Assembly (NCBI GenBank): GCA_958296065.1
Contig: CATQHX010000033.1
Location: 24,723-88,722 of the forward strand
Direction of reading: 5' to 3'
Length of the DNA stretch: 64,000 nt
From: Vicinamibacterales bacterium
GTDB taxonomy: Bacteria > Acidobacteriota > Vicinamibacteria > Vicinamibacterales > UBA8438
Made by a program: the position numbers and the translations under genes
The notes under the pieces: model-generated
Seen by the model: the letters and a program-made list of their open reading frames with translations, nothing else
Told to the model about the DNA's origin: nothing
Database searches by the model: none
Part shown: one piece after another, positions 1 to 8,363 of the stretch
How positions within the stretch are numbered: position 1 is the stretch's first letter
How the letters are laid out: each line of letters opens with the position of its first letter

Positions 1-369
1 GGCGAGAGCGCCGGAACCAACGAGGAGGCGTACGAAGCCGTGCAGCTCGCCTGGGAGCTGGGTGACCACGACGTCGACCGGGCCGACGACCGGGGCTACA
101 CGGCGCTTCACGGTGCCGCGTTGCGTGGTGCGAATCCGATCGTGGAGTTTCTGGTCGAACGAGGCGCCGGCCTGCTCGCGGAGAGCAACGAGGGCTGGAC
201 GCCGCTGCGCATCGCCGACGGCGTGCACTATACGGGAACCGTCAAGCGTGCCGACCATACGGCCGAGCTCTTGCGACGGATCATGAGGGACCGCGGGGTC
301 TACGATGCCGTCAGACACGCAAGGGACGTCAACAGCGTGGCGGTGGTGAAGCCCGCGGACCAACCCTAG
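1..369 (+). CDS. Ankyrin repeat protein, C-terminal part (5' end outside window)
   Basis: The reading frame is open from base 1 and ends at TAG 367-369, giving the last 122 residues. Two ankyrin units are visible (GYTALHGAALRGANPIVEFL, then NEGWTPLRIADG). Before them is the segment GESAGTNEEAYEAVQLAWEL, which also occurs almost unchanged in the ankyrin proteins at 13448-14914 and 22755-24248. It is therefore a paralogue of those cassette ankyrin proteins and was probably secreted like them, although its N-terminus cannot be seen. It lies on the opposite strand to the next gene and converges with it. Confidence 0.85.
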   Translation, partial: GESAGTNEEAYEAVQLAWELGDHDVDRADDRGYTALHGAALRGANPIVEFLVERGAGLLAESNEGWTPLRIADGVHYTGTVKRADHTAELLRRIMRDRGVYDAVRHARDVNSVAVVKPADQP

Positions 370-384
370 CGCGCGGACGAGCGG

Positions 385-1170
385 CTACCTGCCGCAAGCG
401 TCAGCCACCATGCCCAGGGAGCTGACGTTGATTCGATCGCCGGACGGGTCCCGGATCAGAAAGCCCTTGACGGCCATCCGATGCCCGGCGTGCTCGCCCG
501 GATTGGGGTAGACGTTCATCAACTCGAAGGTCCGCGTGCCGGTCGGACGCGAGCCGAGAGCGCTCAACTCGTCCTCGGTCGAGGCGGACGGGTCGCGTGT
601 GCGAACGGCCCGGGTGCTGTTCGTCAGCAGCCAGCTCCCACCGTCCCCGGTCAGGCAGCCGACCACCTGCACCAGGGCGAAGCTCGGCACGTCGGCCGGC
701 CCGTCCCGGCCCTCGATCCGGATGTCCGCGAGCCCGTTCGGGGTGAGCTCCCGATCGCCGGGTGGGAAACCGTTGAACTCCAGAATGTAGGCGACGCTGT
801 CGAGGTAGGCCTCCTCGCTCAGCGTCGCCGGCTCGTCGAACGGCATCAGGTTCCGGATGCGCACGAACAGCGTGTGCAACGTGTCCTCGCGCCAGTCCTG
901 CATGAACCGCTCGCCGGCCAGTGGACGCGCCTCGTCGGAGCCGCTCATGTCGGGCAGATGGCACGCGCCGCAACTGGTGTCGTAGACGACCTTGCCGCGC
1001 GCCGCCTGCTCGGCGGTGTAGACGCCGTCCCACACCGTCGTGCGATCCTCCTGCGCCGCCCACGCCTCCGTCGCGGCGGCAGGGCCGACCGCCATCATCA
1101 GGACCGCGTACGCCGCCAGTCGAGCGCGCCGGGGAAACGTCTGCCACACGGTCTTGGATCCTGTCTGCAT
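385..1170 (-). CDS. Secreted c-type cytochrome, single haem
   Basis: 261 residues. I chose ATG 1170 because the next residues form a signal peptide (basic start, then LAAYAVLMMAVGPAAA, then an Ala-rich cleavage region). The longer ORF-track start adds an Arg/His-rich shadow. One haem-binding motif, CGACH, follows the signal, and a plausible distal Met lies in IRNLMPF, as in class I cytochromes c. The last ~110 residues (from about VQVVGCLTGDGGSW) form a second domain I do not recognise; it has two Cys. It is the last gene of a leftward set with 1191-2036 (20-base gap) and 2104-3417, so it probably carries electrons for the monooxygenase-like protein in the periplasm. Confidence 0.8.
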   Translation of the reverse strand: MQTGSKTVWQTFPRRARLAAYAVLMMAVGPAAATEAWAAQEDRTTVWDGVYTAEQAARGKVVYDTSCGACHLPDMSGSDEARPLAGERFMQDWREDTLHTLFVRIRNLMPFDEPATLSEEAYLDSVAYILEFNGFPPGDRELTPNGLADIRIEGRDGPADVPSFALVQVVGCLTGDGGSWLLTNSTRAVRTRDPSASTEDELSALGSRPTGTRTFELMNVYPNPGEHAGHRMAVKGFLIRDPSGDRINVSSLGMVADACGR

Positions 1171-1190
1171 GGTCGAAACGGCTCCGGAAA

Positions 1191-2036
1191 TCAGGGCGTA
1201 GCGGTGACGGTGACGTCGGCCGCCGAGTACAGGTACCCGTCGTCCGCCATCCCGCGAATGACGTAGGTCCCCGGCGTGCTGAACACCGCCGTCGTGACGA
1301 TGCGTCCGTCCTCGGGCAGCGGCGGCGGCGTCCAGCCGGGCGTGTGATCTTCCATCGGGGCGCTCCACGGCTCGAAGTCAACGGTCCCGGGGCCCCGGTA
1401 CTGAATCCAGGCGAGGCGCAGACCCAGCGCGTTGCGGCGTCCCGGAGGGCGGCTGTTGCGGGCGGGCCGCATCTGCGGAATGCCGTCGTCGCGGATGATC
1501 GCGGTCAGGGTCAGCGGCTCGCCCGCCTTCACCGTCCGCTCGGTGCCCTCGACCAGCACGATGGCGGGCGCCGCATTCACGATGTCCGGCGCCCCGCCGC
1601 CGGCCCGGTTCATCGCAATCACCTGATCATCGATGATCTGCTCCGGCACGAGCCACCCCACCGCCCGGTCGGTGCGGCCGTGCGCGGTGACCGTCCAGAC
1701 CAGCTCCTTGTCCCCCCAGTCGGCCGGCACACGGACTCGAAAGATGATGCGCTGCCGGCGCGGGTAGAAGAACGTCGGTTGCCCCTGGTCGGCCGCGCCC
1801 GGCTCGAAGTAGTTGTTCGGCCCGACCGGAATATCGAGGTGCTCCTCGTAGTTCCGGTTCAGGTACCCGAACACGAAGTTGAAGCTGCCGTCGTCGTTCT
1901 GCTCCCAACCCTCGAAGACCGGCTGCAGGTTCTGGCCGCTATGGTAGGTCTGGGCGGTCGCCGCCGGCGCGCCGCCGAGCAGCACCGCACCGACAAGCAC
2001 CGCGACGTTGCGGAATGCGCATCGCCTCGACGTCAT
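1191..2036 (-). CDS. Conserved secreted protein of unknown function
   Basis: 281 residues from ATG 2036, which directly precedes a typical signal peptide (VAVLVGAVLLGGAPAATAQ). The mature part reads as a beta-rich soluble domain with many aromatic residues (FGYLNRNYEEHLDIPVG, FFYPRRQRIIFRVRVP) and ends in an Ig-like stretch (FSTPGTYVIRGMADDGYLYS). I recognise the style as a secreted protein often seen in Acidobacteria but cannot name a family. It sits between the copper-monooxygenase-like gene and the cytochrome c gene on the same strand, which suggests a structural or binding partner of those redox proteins. Confidence 0.7.
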   Translation of the reverse strand: MTSRRCAFRNVAVLVGAVLLGGAPAATAQTYHSGQNLQPVFEGWEQNDDGSFNFVFGYLNRNYEEHLDIPVGPNNYFEPGAADQGQPTFFYPRRQRIIFRVRVPADWGDKELVWTVTAHGRTDRAVGWLVPEQIIDDQVIAMNRAGGGAPDIVNAAPAIVLVEGTERTVKAGEPLTLTAIIRDDGIPQMRPARNSRPPGRRNALGLRLAWIQYRGPGTVDFEPWSAPMEDHTPGWTPPPLPEDGRIVTTAVFSTPGTYVIRGMADDGYLYSAADVTVTATP

Positions 2037-2103
2037 CGCTCTCAACCCTTGAGTCCGCGTTGTCCGTTGTCCCGCCGGCGCGAGTTCCGGCACCGCATTC
2101 CCG

Positions 2104-3417
2104 TCAGTCGTTGGTCGACCGCGCGCGCTCCTCCAGCTTGCGCTCGTACTCGTCCTGCGGCATGTGGTAGAAGCTCATCCACGCGAAGCTCATGTCGTCT
2201 ATCGAGCGGTTCCCGAAGCCCACCCAGTTTTTCGGATCGGGGTTGTAGCGGTTCGTCGCCGTGTTGTCGTGCCAGCCGATCACGTGCAGGATGGTGCCGG
2301 CCGGCAGCAGCGGCGCCTCGTGGTCGGCGTAGTTGTAGACGATGTGCCACCCGAAGTTGTGCCCCGTGCAGCTCAGCGTCTCGATCCGGCCGCTCGGGTA
2401 GATCGCCTCGACGCACATCCGGTTGCCGCGAATGTGCATGTGCGGCTGGAAGCCGGTGACCTGCGTCGGCTCGGGCAGAACGTAGTAACCGTCGCTGCGC
2501 GCGTTGTCCTCGCCGGCCCGGATGTCGAGGGTATCGAAGCTGTCCCCGACGTGGCGCGAGATCAGCACGCGCTCCGGCACATGGCCGGCCGGATAGAACT
2601 GGAAACCCACGCGTGTGCGGTCCTTGATCTCCTCGCCGACCGAGCTGTAATGCATGTTGAAGCGGATCCGGGTGCCCGCCTTGATCAACCGGCCGGTGCC
2701 TTCGGGGAAGATGTCGCCGTTCTTGCCCATGGCGTACTCGTTGAGGAAGCCGCCGCCCTCCTCGCCGTTCTCGTCCTCCCAGAGCATCGAGGTCGCCACG
2801 TGGTGCACGACCGGATAGGCGCCGGGCGATGGCTTCGTCTCCACCGCCTTGATGTAGCGGTCCTCGGTCAGCGCCGAGTCCGCCCAGATATTGAGCCAGC
2901 GGTCGGCATCCACCGCCCCGATGGTCTGCTCCTCCGGCAGCTCGACGATCCATTCAGGCGTGCCGATGCGCCAGTCGTCCAGCGCCGCGAGCTCGAGCGG
3001 CGGCGGCGCATCCGCCGGGTTGCCCCGCGGCGCCCCCGCTTCGACCCAGCGCCCGATGGCGGCGATCTCCTCGTCCGACAGCGACGGATCCTCCTTGAAC
3101 GCGCGGACTCCGACGTTGCGCTCGATGTACCAGGGCGGCATCTCGCGCTGCGCGGTCTTGTCGCGGATGGCGCGGGCCCATGGGCGAACTTCCGCGTAGG
3201 TCAACAGCGACATCGGCGCGACAGAGCCGGGGCGATGGCATTGCTGGCAGGCGCGCTGCAGGATTGGCAGCACGTCCTTCGTGAACGTCGGCTCCGCGCC
3301 CGCGGTCTGCGCTCCGGCCAGGCTGACCGCGGCGAACAGCAACAACCCCACGACGGCGGCGACGACTCCGGCGCGAATTGCGACTCGCATGTAGCTGCAG
3401 CAGTACATCCCGTCCAT
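2104..3417 (-). CDS. Cytochrome c / copper type II monooxygenase-like secreted protein
   Basis: 437 residues. ATG 3417 is chosen because GGGAGGAC lies about 6 bases upstream; Met 3390 is a weaker alternative. After a membrane or signal segment (VVAAVVGLLLFAAVSLAGA) comes a haem motif, CQQCHRPGSVAPM, in a PSCyt-like N-terminal domain. The C-terminal two thirds contain HHVATSMLW and HMHIRGNRM, the His pairs expected of the ascorbate-dependent copper type II monooxygenase fold. Proteins with this cytochrome plus monooxygenase-like layout are common in Acidobacteria and Planctomycetes; the substrate is unknown. It is the first gene of a leftward three-gene set. Confidence 0.75.
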   Translation of the reverse strand: MDGMYCCSYMRVAIRAGVVAAVVGLLLFAAVSLAGAQTAGAEPTFTKDVLPILQRACQQCHRPGSVAPMSLLTYAEVRPWARAIRDKTAQREMPPWYIERNVGVRAFKEDPSLSDEEIAAIGRWVEAGAPRGNPADAPPPLELAALDDWRIGTPEWIVELPEEQTIGAVDADRWLNIWADSALTEDRYIKAVETKPSPGAYPVVHHVATSMLWEDENGEEGGGFLNEYAMGKNGDIFPEGTGRLIKAGTRIRFNMHYSSVGEEIKDRTRVGFQFYPAGHVPERVLISRHVGDSFDTLDIRAGEDNARSDGYYVLPEPTQVTGFQPHMHIRGNRMCVEAIYPSGRIETLSCTGHNFGWHIVYNYADHEAPLLPAGTILHVIGWHDNTATNRYNPDPKNWVGFGNRSIDDMSFAWMSFYHMPQDEYERKLEERARSTND

Positions 3418-3771
3418 CGTCCGTCCTCCCTGCTCCTCGCTTCCGGATGGCAGCGCAACCCTCGGCGACCGCGATGCCCGGGTCAACGTTATACCACGGT
3501 AAGGGTGGTGACCGCGGCCTCACGGGCGTCGCGAGACGTGCAGCGGTTGTCCGAGCGGCCGTGGCGCGGCGGTCGGAACCGCGGTGCGCGAGACACGGCC
3601 CACATCCGGCGCCCGACTCGGCAGTGTTAGCATTGACTCTTGTCTCCGTCTGCGGCCGTTTCAGCCGAACGACGGGGGGCGCCGGCCAGCCTGTCGGCGA
3701 AGGCGTTGCAACCACGACGGCAAGAAGGCCCTGCACGGATTTCCCGGCCGTCACGAAAGGCAACCAGGCAG
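3418..3771. other. 354-base intergenic region between divergent genes
   Basis: This separates the leftward redox set from the rightward STAS gene. ORFs crossing it are Arg-rich shadows. A TTGACT hexamer occurs at about 3634, but no convincing -10 box lies 16-18 bases beyond it. GGGAGGAC at the left end is the ribosome binding site of the 3417 gene. I see no RNA gene here. Confidence 0.5.
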
Positions 3772-4395
3772 ATGGACGTCAAGTGGGAACGGAAGAACAA
3801 GACCGCACTTGCCAGAGTGGAGGGTCGTATCGACGGCGCCAACTTCTGGGAGTTTCAGAGCGTCCTGGAGTCCGGGGTCGAGCCGGACGTACAGACCGTG
3901 GTCGTAGACTTCGAGCAGGTCGCGTTCATCAGCAGCGCTGGGCTGCGGGTCGTGCTGATGCTCGGCAAGCAGTTGAGGAAACGAGGCGCACAACTTAGCG
4001 TCTGCTCGCTCAACAGTTCGATTCGCCGAATCTTCGAGGTCAGCGGATTCGACAGAATCGTGCCGATTCACGGTTCCGATACGCAGGCCATCGACGCGCT
4101 GGCTACTGCTGCGGAACCCGCCGAAGCAGAACCGGGAACGCTCAGGAACGAGATCGATTTCGATATCGTCGGGGACAACCTGAAGGATATAGCGGGATTC
4201 ACGCTCGACAAGTACGAGTACATCAACGACTGCACCCTGTCGCGGGAGACGCGCCAGGAAGCACTGGCGCGAATCAACGACGCCCTGTGGCAGTGCGTCG
4301 AGCAATCGAAGCGCGAGCGGCTGTTGCTCCTCCAGAAGATGTTCGTTGCCGCCTCCGAAGCTCTCGAGAAGACGGTCGGTTCCACCGACGGCTGA
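3772..4395 (+). CDS. STAS-domain protein, anti-sigma factor antagonist type
   Basis: 207 residues. ATG 3772 is used because the STAS fold starts at once (VKWERKNKTALARVEGRI). Residues 3-105 match the STAS domain. ISSAGLR (Ser54/Ser55) sits where SpoIIAA-type antagonists are phosphorylated by their anti-sigma kinase. The remaining ~95 residues are a helical, acidic extension with no family I can name, so this is not a minimal antagonist. The family acts in partner-switching control of sigma factors or signalling proteins. No kinase or phosphatase gene is adjacent. The long ORF starting at 3640 reads through non-coding sequence. Confidence 0.85.
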   Translation: MDVKWERKNKTALARVEGRIDGANFWEFQSVLESGVEPDVQTVVVDFEQVAFISSAGLRVVLMLGKQLRKRGAQLSVCSLNSSIRRIFEVSGFDRIVPIHGSDTQAIDALATAAEPAEAEPGTLRNEIDFDIVGDNLKDIAGFTLDKYEYINDCTLSRETRQEALARINDALWQCVEQSKRERLLLLQKMFVAASEALEKTVGSTDG

Positions 4396-4483
4396 CGTGG
4401 GAGGCGACCCTCCCCGGTCCGCACACCTCGACCCGGCCGCACGAAGCCACGGCCGGTGCAAGTCCTTGCCACGGTGACGCCGG

Positions 4484-5385
4484 CTACCGGTCGGCGGTGA
4501 CCTCGTCGTAGAACGCCTGCAGTGCAGCGGGCCGGAACGGCCAGTCCAGGTCGTCCGTCCGTACGCGCTCCGGCACGTCGTCGCGACTGACCCCCGCCTC
4601 GATCGCCGCGCGCATCCGGTCCTGCAGGGTCTGCATCCGGTCGCGGAAGGTACGGACCTCGTCCCTCCCCAGAATGGGACCGTGGCCCGGGATCACCGTA
4701 TCGAAATCCAGGCCCAGCACGCCGTCCAGCGTCGCCGTCCACGCCAGCCCGCTTCCGCCGTTGCCGTAGTCCATGAAGGGCGACAGCGTGCTCCCGTCCG
4801 ATCGCTGGCCCCAGATGAAGAGATCGCCGGTATGAATCGTCCGCAGGTCGGGGAAATAAATGACCGCGTCGCCGTTCGTGTGTCCACGCCCGAAGTGATG
4901 CGCCCGCGCCTCGACGCCGCCCAGGAACAACGATGTCTCATCTCCGAAGACGATGCGCGGCGCGCCGGGCTGGTTGTTGCGGAGCATGTTGCCGCGCGCG
5001 TTCTTGTGCGAGATCACCTCGCCGACCGCCATGAAGTCGGCGTTGCTGCCGGCGTGATCGCCGTGGTGATGGGTGTCCAGCACGTACTTGATCGGCAGCG
5101 ACGTCACCTTGCCCACCTCGGACGTGATCATGCGAAAGCTGTGCGGGAACTTGTTGTCGACGATGATCACGCCGTCGTTGGTGACCCGGACGGCCACGTT
5201 CCCCCCGGTCACGCCGCCGTCGTAGCCGGGAATGACGTACAGTCCGTTCTTGCCCGGCACGGGCCGGATCGCCGTCAGATCCGCGAGCTCCTCGGGCGTG
5301 AGCGCGCGGGCTGCGCCGCCGCCAGCAGTCCAGCCGCCGCCAGCACGACCGCCGACATCATCGCAATCATCTTCAGTTCACGCAT
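4484..5385 (-). pseudogene. MBL-fold metallohydrolase, secreted, split by a frameshift
   Basis: The main frame (4484 to about 5300) encodes a metallo-beta-lactamase fold: THHHGDHAGSN is the HxHxDH zinc motif, HTGD supplies the Asp ligand and IPGHGP the last His. The family includes secreted zinc hydrolases. Upstream, a perfect signal peptide starts at ATG 5385 (GGAGG 7 bases before it; MRELKMIAMMSAVVLAAAGL) but is in another frame and runs to a stop after QPARSRPRSSRI. In the main frame the missing joint reads ALTPEELADLTAIRPVPGK. Inserting one base near 5298-5315 joins the two into one normal secreted enzyme. The ORF-track start at GTG 5260 is an artefact of the shift. It may be an assembly error in a GC run. 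Confidence 0.75.
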
Positions 5386-5429
5386 CGTCATCCTCCGCGC
5401 GCAATCTTAGACGATGGAGGCGCCGACCA

Positions 5430-5699
5430 TCAGCGCAGGAACCAGGGCAGCACACGGACTCCCTTGAAGTCGAAGGTGTCGGTTCCCCCATGGACCAGGA
5501 CGCCGCCCCGATTCGGATTGCCCGGGATCGACGTCCGCCAGACGAGGGCGTCCACCGCATCGGCCGCAACCGTCCGGCCGGTTACGTCTTCATGGCCCTC
5601 AGCCAATGAACGCTTCGCCAAGGCTACAAGGCTCCCGAACACCTCTCCGGAGATCGTGAGGTCCACATTGAAGACGTAACCGCCCTCGAAATTCTCCAT
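5430..5699 (-). CDS. Small protein of unknown function downstream of the ParA-like gene
   Basis: 89 residues (start MENFEGGYVFNVDLTISG). Composition is normal rather than Arg/Pro-rich, so it looks coding and not a shadow. No Shine-Dalgarno precedes ATG 5699, and the frame stays open about 35 bases further upstream without another start. It may therefore be a fragment, or be translated by coupling to the gene that ends 45 bases upstream. I recognise no family or motif. It shares the strand with 5745-7924 and could be a third member of that set. Confidence 0.45.
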   Translation of the reverse strand: MENFEGGYVFNVDLTISGEVFGSLVALAKRSLAEGHEDVTGRTVAADAVDALVWRTSIPGNPNRGGVLVHGGTDTFDFKGVRVLPWFLR

Positions 5700-5744
5700 G
5701 GCGCTGCGAAAGATGCCCTGCAGCTTTCCATCTTGCGGCCTAAC

Positions 5745-6743
5745 TCAGTCCAACGGCTCGCGGACTCCACACTTGTCAGCTATCGTGCGCGCCAGCTTCT
5801 CGAAATCCCGGTAGCAGTCCTGTACCGCGTAGATGTGTCCACCGAGCGCGCCGTCCGCTGCCTTGAGATGGAACATCGGCTTGCGGGCTTCATGAGCCAT
5901 GGCCATCAGGCTGCGATAGTGCTTCAGCGTGGCCAGACATTCGGAGTCGTCGTCCGTCGAGGATACCTTGCCGCCCACCGGTTCAAGAACCTCCTGGCGA
6001 TAGACGTGCGGAATCCTCTTGATCCATTTCTGGTATGCCTGAACGGGACGACCCGCACGAACCGCATGCTGCATCACGATGTAGCCGGACGGCACGATAT
6101 CGGCCGACGGCAGCTCCAGATCCTGCACGGCGGGACGGCGTTCCAGGCGATCCTGCCAATCGCTGCGCCACTCGCGGAGCGTCGGTCCAACATTGCGGAG
6201 GGCCTGCAGGGAGAACAGATCGGGAGCAAGCGGAAAGGCGACGAAGTTCGCCGCAATAATCGCCGCCCGATTGATGGCGCCCAGATTCGGACCGACGTCG
6301 ATCAACGCCAAGTCGGCTTTTTGCTTGTCGGCGGCGTTGAGAATCGTTCTATGAAACGCCGACTCTGTGCGAAACGCCGACTCGTCACGGCCCAAACATT
6401 CCGGCCACGCCGAAGACAACTTCGCCTCGAAGCTGGACAGCCCCAAATCGCCGACGACCAAGCCGAGGTTGGCCGCAATCTGCTCGACGTGTGGCTCCCG
6501 GATGTCGCCGAGCCCTCTCAGGATGGGTGACACGGCACCGAGAATGCTGTCGGGGTGCCCGCCGTCAGGCCACAGCTCCTCCAGCCGGTCCTCGCGAAGA
6601 AAAACGGTGCTCAGGTTCGCCTGCGGATCGAGGTCCGCGGCCACCACCGAGTACCCGAGTTCCGCGTACATCCAGGCCAAGTGGTAGACCAGCGTCGTCT
6701 TGCCGACGCCTCCCTTGTTGTTGAAGAAGGCAATCGTCTTCAC
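5745..6743 (-). CDS. ParA/MinD-family ATPase paired with an AlbA_2 protein
   Basis: 332 residues from GTG 6743, with GGAGG 7 bases upstream. Translation begins MKTIAFFNNKGGVGKTTL, a deviant Walker A motif with the signature Lys10 and the P-loop Lys15 of ParA proteins. VAADLDPQANLS and LALIDVGPNLGAIN are the other nucleotide-site motifs. The ORF-track start at 6992 is a shadow. Its start codon overlaps the stop of 6740-7924 (GTGA), so the two are translationally coupled. ParA proteins bind ATP and dimerise to position DNA or protein cargo. No parB or partition site is visible here, so chromosome partition is unlikely and a role with the AlbA_2 partner is inferred. Confidence 0.85.
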   Translation of the reverse strand: MKTIAFFNNKGGVGKTTLVYHLAWMYAELGYSVVAADLDPQANLSTVFLREDRLEELWPDGGHPDSILGAVSPILRGLGDIREPHVEQIAANLGLVVGDLGLSSFEAKLSSAWPECLGRDESAFRTESAFHRTILNAADKQKADLALIDVGPNLGAINRAAIIAANFVAFPLAPDLFSLQALRNVGPTLREWRSDWQDRLERRPAVQDLELPSADIVPSGYIVMQHAVRAGRPVQAYQKWIKRIPHVYRQEVLEPVGGKVSSTDDDSECLATLKHYRSLMAMAHEARKPMFHLKAADGALGGHIYAVQDCYRDFEKLARTIADKCGVREPLD

Positions 6744-7924
6744 GACCGCCTCCGGATGGTCGCCAAGACATGGGACGTCTCGAACGTGAACTCCGCCTCC
6801 GGGTTCCCGTTCTTCCGCAAGGCGTCCTGCGCGCGGATGACCCCGCGCCCGAAAGCGTTCACGTAGCCGAGGGTCGCCAAGGCCTCGGAAAGAACCGGAT
6901 TGCGATAGTCCGTTTGTCGCGGGAAGTTCTCCGGTGACGCCATGCCGTACAACCCGCCGGGGTTCTGGATTTCTATCCGGTCGTCGTACCAAGAGAACCG
7001 GACGGGTGCATTCGACTCATAGGACCGGTGCATGATTGCGTTCAGCAGCAGCTCGCGAATCGCCACCGGCGGGTAGTCAAGTGCTGTTCGCTCGCGAAGG
7101 GCCGACTCCGCCACGGGACGCGGCTGTGCGGGAAGAGAGACGAACGCCTCGACTTCCCTCAGTACCGTGATCAGGTCGCCGCTGAATCGTCTCTCCGCGA
7201 TCGGGTCGTCCGCCATCGTCGTCCCCGCCCAGCGGACGAATTGAATCCAGGCGCCGGGCATCCAGCGCAGGGGGTCCCTGCTGAACAGCAGTGCCCCCGC
7301 ATTGGTCGGACCGTCGGCGGTTAGATCATAGAACCGGAGCGATGCCATCTGCTCCTCGTCCGCTCGGTTGTTCTCGTCGATGACGGAACGCTCCACGGCC
7401 GCCGGCAGATAGGTGACCAGAAACAAATCGAGAGTCAGGTCGGTCATCGTGCAGCCCATGCACGGGCGGACATCGAAGGTCCGCTGCAAAGCGGCCCGCT
7501 TCTCGATCAGGATCCGTTCTTCCTGCTGATTCGCCCCGCGCCGTGACGGCCCCACGCGAATCCAGACACGGCCCTTGTAGCGCACGGGCGGCAGGTCCGA
7601 GGGCAGCACCTCAACCACCGCCACCTCACCCTCCGGCAGTGTGTACTTCTGCACGGTCATGGCCGGGAGCGGTTCGATGTTGACATTGGAACGCAAGGCT
7701 CCGAGATTCTTCAGCAGCTCGTCGCCGACGGTCAGGCCGCTGAACCCTCCCTTGTCATTCACGCCGATGACGAGGTACCCGGGCTGCCTGTGGTTGGGAA
7801 AATCGTTGGCGAAGGCGCAGACCGCCTCCCCGAACTTGTCCGTCTTAGTCGTCGAGATCGTGAGCTCGACGCGGTCCGACTCGTGGTCCGCAATCAGCGC
7901 GCGCAATTCTTCCGTCGTCAGCAT
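6740..7924 (-). CDS. AlbA_2 (Schlafen-like) and GHKL ATPase domain protein, COG2865 type
   Basis: 394 residues. Residues ~10-150 are an AlbA_2 domain (ESDRVELTIS, GYLVIGVNDKGGFSGL, VWIRVGPSRRGANQQE). The C-terminal part is a HATPase_c_4 domain (AIRELLLNAIMHRSY, DDRIEIQNPGGLYG, GRGVIRAQ). Such proteins are usually annotated as RecG-like transcription regulators or putative DNA-binding proteins; a biochemical role is not settled. The final winged-helix domain present in many members appears short or absent. ATG 7924 opens the ORF. Overlap with the ParA gene indicates a two-gene unit. Confidence 0.85.
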   Translation of the reverse strand: MLTTEELRALIADHESDRVELTISTTKTDKFGEAVCAFANDFPNHRQPGYLVIGVNDKGGFSGLTVGDELLKNLGALRSNVNIEPLPAMTVQKYTLPEGEVAVVEVLPSDLPPVRYKGRVWIRVGPSRRGANQQEERILIEKRAALQRTFDVRPCMGCTMTDLTLDLFLVTYLPAAVERSVIDENNRADEEQMASLRFYDLTADGPTNAGALLFSRDPLRWMPGAWIQFVRWAGTTMADDPIAERRFSGDLITVLREVEAFVSLPAQPRPVAESALRERTALDYPPVAIRELLLNAIMHRSYESNAPVRFSWYDDRIEIQNPGGLYGMASPENFPRQTDYRNPVLSEALATLGYVNAFGRGVIRAQDALRKNGNPEAEFTFETSHVLATIRRRS

Positions 7925-8038
7925 GACCCTGTGCGGGTCCAGCGTACAACAGGAGATTTCCGGCGAACGATGGCCGCCGCAGGCACCTTTCCATCGGACG
8001 CTCGCGACGAGTCCGGAGCCACAGGTGACGCCCGCGGT

Positions 8039-8335
8039 TCAGGGGCCGGCTTCGATCAACTCCAGGCCATCCCGTCGAGGTCCTCGATCAGCACGGCGCG
8101 GGATCTCGCCGAAGGGATACGGGCCTTCCAGGATCGGAACACCCCGCGACTCCAGGTGGGCCAGCACGGGATCCGGATCGACGGAGTTGACGTGGATGTG
8201 GTGGAAGCCGGGTGCGGGAAGCGCGACCGCCGCCGATGGGCCGCCGTCTCCAACCTCGGAGGGCGGTTCGGAGCCGGTCGGGCCGCCGGAGCAGGCACCG
8301 GCGGCCGCCAGCGCCAGCGTCCACGTCATTCTCAT
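8039..8335 (-). pseudogene. VOC-family (glyoxalase/dioxygenase fold) lipoprotein remnant
   Basis: The N-terminus looks like a lipoprotein signal (LALAAAGACSGG). It is followed by FHHIHVNSVDPDPVLAHLESRG and GPYPFGEI, which match the start and the far C-terminal half of VOC domains. The middle beta-alpha unit is missing. Around 8100 and 8065 the frame shifts: the other frame reads RAVLIEDLDGMA, the expected VOC ending, and the original frame then resumes with LELIEAGP. The reading therefore needs an internal deletion and two compensating one-base shifts. It starts 28 bases after the ybdK stop on the same strand if Met 8335 is used. Met 8371 is an alternative start overlapping ybdK. Confidence 0.6.
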
Positions 8336-8363
8336 GAGACCGCTGCGACTCGGTGGCAGGAAG

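Noticed and set aside
3628-3660. TTGACT as a promoter for the STAS gene
   Set aside because: No acceptable -10 hexamer at 16-18 bases; a similar TAGCATTGAC at 18921 upstream of the cyclase gene also lacks one.
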